Shown one piece after another: positions 21,490 to 27,285 of a stretch of 27,285 bases of DNA. Below the pieces are notes generated by a model, which saw only the letters and a list, made by a program, of their open reading frames with translations, had not been told where the DNA came from and made no database searches. This DNA is from Pelargonium cotyledonis (taxonomy: Eukaryota > Streptophyta > Magnoliopsida > Geraniales > Geraniaceae). How positions within the stretch are numbered: the stretch's first letter is position 1; the number at the start of each line of letters is the position of its first letter. Location: assembly GCA_036897625.1 (NCBI GenBank), contig JAYMTA010000532.1:1-27285 (forward strand), written 5' to 3'. The position numbers were made by a program, and so were the translations under genes.

Positions 21490-22915
21490 CCATCAATCTC
21501 CTTCTCTCTCAATTTCTTTTCCTGCGCCGATCCGATCTGTGTTCATTTCTCGCTGCCTGTGACATACATTACAGACAGGTTAGTTTTTATATTAGTGAAA
21601 TGAGTTGAATATTGTTTCAGAGTGTTGGGTTTGCGCTGTAAATTTGTATAAATATTGAATTTGATGGCATAATAATGGTTTTAAGTAAGTAATTTATTAG
21701 CTATTTCTTTGAACCTATGTTGCATGGAATTGAGGTGGTCCAGGGCTGCTTGTTTCATTCAAGCTTCTGAACTAACAAAAATTGAATGCTGTAGATGTGC
21801 AATATATATGCATGTAGTGTTCATGTGTAGTTGTGTCTGAATTGGGAATTATTTGTTCTCTACCCTCCAATGGAGCTCAATCCTGATGTAATTAGTTGCA
21901 AATTCAATGTGATATCTTTTTCCCACTGTAATGAGTAAATGTTGGAGGTTTGGGTAGGAAACATGGATGGACAAATTCCATGTATAAACAAGTGGGTTGT
22001 ATTTTATCTTCGAGTCTATATAAACTCTAAGTATACGATATAGCATGTGGAGATTGGTGATTGTTGCAGTCATCTCAAACTCCAATATGCAATTGGCTGT
22101 TTTCATGTAATTTGTGTTGTTATGCATAGTTTTTTGTCTAGCAGTTGCCTATGCTATTACATGATATTTAATGCTATTGGATGTTGAAGAATGAGAAAGC
22201 GTATCCTCGGCATTTCATGCATAGAGGTAGGGTGTGAGTATTTCTGAAAAGAGAAGATATATAGAACTCTACACGATCCAGACATTTCATCTAGTGAGGA
22301 TATTATTTGTTTTCTTACTATCTGCATATATGCATCTCTATTACTGTTTTCTGCCTGTTCCTATTTTTTAGTTCTTCATGCGGTATCAAAATATATGGTA
22401 CCAAAATGTAGGTCCATTTAGTCCCTATAGTTTATGGAAATAGCTGTATTTAACATTGCTCTATATGTGAGTATCTAATCTTGTGTTCACTACTTGCTAT
22501 ATATATGCTCTACTGATGTCCTGTCTGTATCAAGATGAGGGATACTGTTGGTATTTCATACATATCCATCTTCCCAAAAATGAAAGATGACACTTAGTTT
22601 GGGACAATATATATATATATATATATTTCACTAATGACTACTCATTAAGGATAGGTTTGTTAGGGTTGGACTTTCTCCCTTGTACCCCAGGGGCACTTGT
22701 TCTAACAAACACAAGGGGTTGTAACTAACTTTTTTAGGTATATTGTTGGTACTTCATGCATAACTATATGTGTTTGAATTGCAGGAAAACAGTTGATGCT
22801 CCATGTTGCAGAGTTAGTTCCAAGACAACCCAGGAGGACCAAGAAGCAGGAGCCTGCTATATCCACCTCAAATACTGGATCTTCCAAATCTGGGAAGGGC
22901 AGCCGAAAGAAATGA
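21490..22915 (+). CDS. Predicted 39-residue basic protein with 5'-UTR intron
   Basis: The coding part is 22796-22915. A CT-rich, ATG-free leader exon (about 21490-21578) ends at CAGACAG before GT; intron 21579-22784 ends TGAATTGCAG, and the ATG at 22796 is then the first ATG of the spliced message. The predicted peptide starts MLHVAELVPRQPRRTKKQEP and ends GKGSRKK, with a proline/arginine patch, a serine-rich middle and a basic tail. It carries about ten net positive charges, has no signal peptide and no membrane segment. Basic clusters could direct it to the nucleus or bind RNA. I do not recognise the family. The leader structure, the shared promoter and the non-random amino-acid make-up argue for a real gene; shortness argues for caution. 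Leader start is estimated. Confidence 0.5.
22607..22626. repeat. TA microsatellite
   Basis: About ten uninterrupted AT dinucleotides lie within the 5'-UTR intron of the small gene. Confidence 0.85.
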
Positions 22916-24010
22916 TAGGTAACATTGCTTTTGATGACCAACTTTCTTGACATTCATTGACCGAACTATACTTTTGCAGAAGAAACATTTCATGGATGCG
23001 TGCATTTCTGTTTGTAATTTAGATCCATTACATTCTTTTCATTCAACTTTGACTCGCTCAAGGATGATATGTAGCTATTGAAGATAGGAATGACGATGCC
23101 AAACACCTTAGAACATTAATTGAGGAAAGATGTATTCCTCAAAACAGAGGAAGCCTTAAATGTGTCGCCCATCTGAGTTTTTCAAGTCTTGTGGAGTCGA
23201 AGCAATCTCTTACATGAAATTGACCAAATATTTTCAACAGCTGTAGAAGCATTCTGCCAAGAAACATATAATAATCAGAGGTCTTGGATGCTAAGTCATT
23301 GTTGCTATGTTTAGTGCGAATGCGATAGCATTTCACAGTGCATTTCTACCTTCTGAGGAGACCGAAATATTTGCAAATCAGAACAGGAGTTAAATGAATT
23401 ATCAGTGCATGTGCACTGGAATTCACTTCCGGCATGAGAGTCAGATCTTTGCCTTGAATTTTGGGTCTGATTGTTGAAATCAAGCAGCTATGTTTGGTCC
23501 TATTCAATATATAGGAACCAAACATGAATTGGTTTACATACTTATGACACTAATAATCTATTAAAATAAGTAGTACATGTTCTGTGAGGAGCCTCTTTAA
23601 GACTCAACAATTCATTAGTGTTGGCTTGAATATCTTGTTCTATCTCAAAATAAAAATGGTTTACTGTTATGCGCCGAAAGTTAATTAGTTCTTTTTTCTT
23701 TTTAATTTTTTATTTTGTTGGTGGGAAGGGTGGAGTTTACTTGTATGTAGTTCGGGCTTTGGTGTTGTTGTTTGGTGATACTTGAGTCACTTTTCAAGTT
23801 GGCTTTAGCTGTTTTGAGGCACAGATTATAGACAAGAATCCACACATATTATCTTTGTTACGATAAGTAAAACCATAAATTTATTTACTTACTCCAATAC
23901 CAAAATCTAAAAATACCAATCCCCAATTATTATTTTTATATATTTTAAACATTAAAGTAGAACATCATAGCAAGCTGAAGCTGGTATGCATCTCAGCAAG
24001 TGCTCTTAGT
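22916..24010. other. 3' UTR and spacer between convergent genes
   Basis: This stretch probably holds the 3' UTR of the small plus-strand gene, then AT-rich spacer, then the 3' UTR of the minus-strand lipid-transfer gene. Chance frames are short and lack family resemblance. Confidence 0.4.
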
Positions 24011-24453
24011 TCAAATTGGCACCGTGTAACCTGTAACAGTAACAATATATAAGTAAGCAAAACATGTGATTGTGTATATATATGCAAGGTAAGGATAAGA
24101 GATGAACTGAAGATGAGTGACATACTGCCACACTTGGAGCCATGAGCTAGATGCTTGCCGCAGAACTGGGCAACATAGACCACCTTCTCCATGTCGATTG
24201 TCTGCTCAATCTCTTTGGTTATGTGCTTGCACACACACGGTACGTCTGCATTCTTGACAGCGTTGCAGCACCCTGGAGATGGATCTGTCTTAGGACCCGA
24301 CTTTTGCACGTACTCCTTGCACTGCGTGATCAGCGCTGGGATGTCTCCCGCGCAATCCTGCCCGCTCACTCCTTTTCCAGATATCACAATCCCACTGATT
24401 GTGAGCAAAGCCAGGACTGCCAAGCGCGTTATGCTGACACAAACCATTTTCAT
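24011..24453 (-). CDS. Secreted lipid-transfer / 2S-albumin-like protein, 2 exons, 115 aa
   Basis: Exons are 24453-24126 and 24030-24011 on the minus strand. The intron interrupts the serine codon after KCG, and the tiny second exon encodes only YTVPI and the stop. An N-terminal signal peptide (about residues 1-31, hydrophobic core RLAVLALLTISGIVI) is followed by an 84-residue mature part starting QDCAGDIPALITQC. The eight cysteines follow the C, C, CC, CxC, C, C pattern that makes four disulfides and a lipid-binding cavity. The KCGSYTVP ending recurs in a subgroup of plant lipid-transfer-like proteins. It should be secreted to the wall or apoplast; the ligand is unknown. The start was set at the ATG at 24453, because the preceding codons are GTG and TTG. 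A TATA box lies about 80 bp upstream. Confidence 0.9.
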
Positions 24454-24530
24454 CAACACTAAAAATTTTTTGGTTCTATCACTTGGTGAGTTGAGTTGCT
24501 TGTCTATGGCCTATGGCTTATAGGGGGTGG

Positions 24531-24539
24531 TTTATATAG
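24531..24539 (-). promoter_or_regulatory. TATA box of the lipid-transfer-like gene
   Basis: CTATATAAA on the minus strand lies 78-86 bp before the ATG, which leaves a short leader of about 50 bp. Confidence 0.7.
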
Positions 24540-24661
24540 TGGTTTTGAGGGAGTGATGGCGTGACATTTTGCATTTGGATTCTACACTTAGATTTTTCGA
24601 GTTTGATCTTTTTGTGTTGTGCACATTTTCTGTGGTTCTCTTTTTTTTGGTTTATTGGTTT

Positions 24662-24745
24662 TGCATGCATTGGATGACACCTGAGGGAGGGTGCATCATG
24701 TGTATGTATTGGCTATAAAACAAGAGAGTATCAGCTTTTGCATGC
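24662..24745. promoter_or_regulatory. Two RY-type motifs upstream of the lipid-transfer-like gene
   Basis: TGCATGCA (24662-24669) and TGCATGC (24739-24745) match the RY element bound by B3-domain factors in seed promoters. Seed expression would fit the protein family, but the motif is short and expression is not shown. Confidence 0.35.
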
Positions 24746-25124
24746 TCACCTGGTTGGTTCTCGTTTCTGGTTGCTTGCTTGTTGCTTTTGTAACTGAGCT
24801 GTGAGTGTTCTCATACCCTGGGAGGTTTTATCTTCCTTATTTATTACATGTGCAAGCTTTCTACTGCCGAATATATTGGGCTAGACCGTGAACTTGTAAG
24901 GCAGACAGGCCTTCAAACGTTGGCCCAAAAATACGTGTAGCATCAGATGGCATTGTGTTTTATTTACATATGAAATCATCTTGTTCTGTACTCGATCACA
25001 CATGCACCACATATGGGAGACCTATGCAACCTAACTGACAAGTTTCTCAAGTGTTATGTTAAGAATTCATGCAAAAAAACTATTTTTAATGTGTTCATAA
25101 TAGAATTCAACTTCTTGAAAGCAG

Positions 25125-25193
25125 GCAAACCAGGATGTAACCCGGATGGAAATATTTATGTCATTGCTTTGCCTTTTGGAGCAAACCGTGAAG
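25125..25193 (+). pseudogene. Exon-like island, possible gene remnant
   Basis: A 69-bp segment lies between an AG acceptor (TTGAAAGCAG) and a GT donor (GAAG then GTCAGT). It reads KPGCNPDGNIYVIALPFGANRE in one open frame with protein-like composition. I recognise no family and see no partner exons within about 1 kb, so it may be a stray exon of a decayed gene or chance. Confidence 0.25.
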
Positions 25194-25650
25194 GTCAGTA
25201 CATCATCAGTCAATTATGTCGATAACAATAATACCATGGTTCGCCAGTCTTTCCCTCAAGCTGCCTCTATTCCTGCAACCGGTGGTTTGCAGGGAAACCA
25301 CCTGCTATGAAGTTCATTGGTCTTGGCATGTTGAGAGTGAGCTAAAAATTATGCTCGTTGTGACCAACATGGATTCCAATCCGAACTTTTGAATGGGTTA
25401 TAATTACTCTTCTCACTTAGTGCCCGCAAATCAAGCTATATATGATTGACCATGCTTTGGTTTGTTTTGAAGTTAAATTCTCCTGAACCGTCAAAGGTGT
25501 GATGTATAATAGATCAAGTTTCTTTTGAAGTTCTTTACTTGGTAAATTTATCTTTATTTAGATGTAAGGGGGTTGCTAGAGATTATTGTTCACATATGTA
25601 TAGAGCTTCAAGGATATTAAGTGAATGTTGTTGTGGTGCCGTACGGTACT
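25194..25650. other. Spacer before the satellite
   Basis: AT-rich sequence with no supported gene. It ends in a GCCGTACGGTAC palindrome just before the satellite array begins. Confidence 0.4.
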
Positions 25651-27285
25651 GCATGAGTAGCGCATGGTCACTTTCGAGCCCTTCAAAGTTGATGGTCATT
25701 TCGACCATTTTTATGAAAAACGCCCTATCTTACTAAAATGACCGCTATGGGTTTCAGATTAAACCGAATTATACCCGCGACCCACCGTTGGAAAGCTAAG
25801 ACATAGAGGAACGCTTCCAAAATCATTTTGGAAGCATACGAGTAGCGCATGGTCACTTTCGAGCCCTTCAAATTTGATGGTCATTTCGGCCGTTTTTCTG
25901 AAAAACATCCTGTCTTATTAAAACGGCCGCTACGGGCTCTAGATTAAACCAAATTATACCTGGGACCCATCGTTGAAAAGCTAAGACATAGTGGAACGTT
26001 AAAAAACTCGAATTGGAAGCATACGAGTAGAGTATGATTACTTTTGAGACCTTCCAAGTTGATGGTCATTTCGGCCGTTTTTCTAAAAAACACTCTGTCT
26101 TACTAAAACGGCCACTAGGGGCTCCAAATTATACCCGCGACCCACCGTTGGAAATCTGAGACATAGTGGAACACTACAAAATTTGAATTGGAAGCATACG
26201 AGTAGCCCATGGTCATTTTCGAGCCCTTCAAAGTTAATGGTTATTTCGGCCGTTTTTCTGAAAAATGCCTTGTCTTACTAAAACGGCCGCTACGGGCTCA
26301 AATGTAAACCAAATTATACCCGCGACCCTCCGTTGGAAAGCTAAGACATAGAAGAACGCCACCAAAATAATTTTGGAAGCCTACGAGTAGCGCATAGTCA
26401 CTTTCGAAAGCCCTTCATAGTTGATGGTCATTTTGATTGTTTTTCAAAAAAATGCACTGTCTTAGTAAAACGGCTGCTACGGACTACAGAATAAATCAAA
26501 ACTAACCAGGCGACCCACATCAAAAAGCTAAGATATAGAGGAACACTACAGAAGTCAAATTGGAAGCATACAAGTAGCACATAGTCAATTTCAAGCCCTA
26601 CAAATTTGATGGTCTTTCGGCCGTTTAACTGAAAAATGCCCTAACTTATTAAAACGGCCGCTACGTGGTTTGGGGTTTAGGGTTTAGGGTTTAGGGTTTA
26701 GGGGGGTTTAGGGTTTAGGTTTTAGGGTTTAGGGTTTAGGGTTTAGCAGAGTTTAGGGTTTAGCAGGGTTTAGGGTTTAGCAGGGTTTAGGGTTTAGGGT
26801 TTAGGGTTTAGGTTTAGGGTTTAGGGTTGAGGGGTAGGGTTAGGTTTTCGGGCCCTTCAAATTTTTTGTTTGTTTCGGCCATTTTTCTGAAAAATGACAA
26901 GTCTTACTAAACCGGCCGCTACGGGCTGCAGACTAAACTAAATTATACCCGAAACCTACCGTTGGAAAGCTAAGACATGTAGGAATGCTACCAAACTAGA
27001 ATCGGAAGCATACAAGTACCGCATGATAACTTTTGGGCCCTTCAAATTTGATGGTTGTTTCGGATATTTTTCAAAAAAACGCAATGTCTTACTAAAACGG
27101 CCGCTACGGGCTCTAGACCAAACCAAATTATACCCGAAACCCACCGTTGGAAAGCGAAGACATAGAGGAACGCTACCAATTTAGAATCGGAAGCATACAA
27201 GTAGCGCATGATAGCTTTTGGGCCTGTCAAAGTTGATGGTCGTTTTGATCGTTTTTCTGAAAAATGACAAGTCTTACTAAAACGA
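25651..27285. repeat. Satellite array, about 185-bp unit, at least 8 copies, runs off the window
   Basis: The landmark AGTAGCGCATGGTCACTTTC recurs with its 'agtag' (or decayed form) at 25656, 25841, 26026, 26201, 26386, 26573, 27015 and 27200, mostly 185 bp apart, with one 175-bp unit. Other constant blocks are CGAGCCCTTCAAAGTTGATGGTC, read in short pieces, TTTCGGCCGTTTTTCTGAAAAA, AAAACGGCCGCTACGGGCT, AATTATACCCGCGACCCACCG and TTGGAAAGCTAAGACATAG. Unit identity is roughly 80-90 percent by eye. The array is interrupted at about 26668-26844 by telomeric repeats. Open frames inside are by-products of the repeat. The family is not recognised. Confidence 0.92.
26668..26844 (+). repeat. Interstitial telomeric array (TTTAGGG), about two dozen units
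   Basis: TTTAGGG units run in one direction, with variants such as TTTAGCAGGG (three close together near 26745-26785), one GGGGGG expansion and decayed units at the right edge (TTGAGGGG, TAGGGTTAGG). The array starts directly after GGCCGCTACG of one satellite unit and ends at TTTTCGGGCCC of another, replacing roughly 110 bp of satellite. This is the Arabidopsis-type plant telomere sequence. Confidence 0.95.

Noticed and set aside
22756-22950. A 64-residue frame overlapping the microprotein
   Set aside because: It begins before the splice acceptor at 22784, so most of its start is intronic, and its composition does not look protein-like.
23965-24125. C-terminal extension of the lipid-transfer-like protein into the intron
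   Set aside because: The read-through stretch is intronic; splicing to 24030 gives the family ending KCGSYTVP.
26668-26844. A true chromosome end
   Set aside because: Satellite sequence continues on both sides, so the array is interstitial.
26956-27230. Minus-strand frames in the satellite
   Set aside because: Two overlapping frames with the same words recur with the monomer; they are by-products of the repeat unit.
25651-27285. CRISPR-like array
   Set aside because: The repeats are contiguous 185-bp monomers without unique spacers, in plant nuclear DNA.

Overview
The window is nuclear DNA from a flowering plant. It shows GT-AG introns, AT-rich intergenic DNA, plant-type TTTAGGG repeats, many small inverted-repeat transposons, and proteins close to plant families (HDA8-type deacetylase, TMK receptor kinase, 8-cysteine lipid-transfer protein). 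A eudicot fits the intron sizes and protein sequences. I cannot name the species.

Layout. (1) 1-2.0 kb: an intact single-exon RNase H-like gene, then the 3' end of an L1-type LINE with an A-rich tail and an 11-bp target-site duplication. (2) 2.3-4.9 kb: an HDA8-type histone deacetylase gene in three coding exons. (3) 4.9-7.0 kb: AT-rich intergenic DNA. (4) 7.0-10.5 kb: a TMK-type receptor-like kinase in two exons, with a palindromic TCP-type site and a short upstream ORF before it. (5) 10.97-12.18 kb: a decayed tandem repeat with a unit of about 340 bp. (6) 12.4-21.14 kb, minus strand: a 15-exon gene for a 442-residue protein resembling Arabidopsis AT5G01010, with a C-terminal GOLD-type domain. 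Its introns hold MITEs, a TRIM and an 84-bp duplication. (7) 21.1-23 kb: a short head-to-head intergenic region with three site II-type elements, then a plus-strand gene for a predicted 39-residue basic protein with a 5'-UTR intron. (8) 24.0-24.5 kb, minus strand: a two-exon secreted lipid-transfer-like protein with a clear TATA box. (9) 25.65 kb to the end: a satellite of about 185 bp interrupted by an interstitial telomeric array.

The genes do not form a pathway. They are independent plant genes (chromatin, receptor signalling, putative lipid or membrane function, secreted lipid binding). The right edge looks like entry into subtelomeric or other heterochromatic satellite DNA; the TTTAGGG strand points right, which is compatible with a nearby right-hand chromosome end but does not prove it. 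I see no operon-like or defence-like new system. The least explained items are the 39-residue protein, the 340-bp repeat family and the satellite/telomere junction. Exon positions were inferred by hand from splice signals, reading phase and remembered family sequences.
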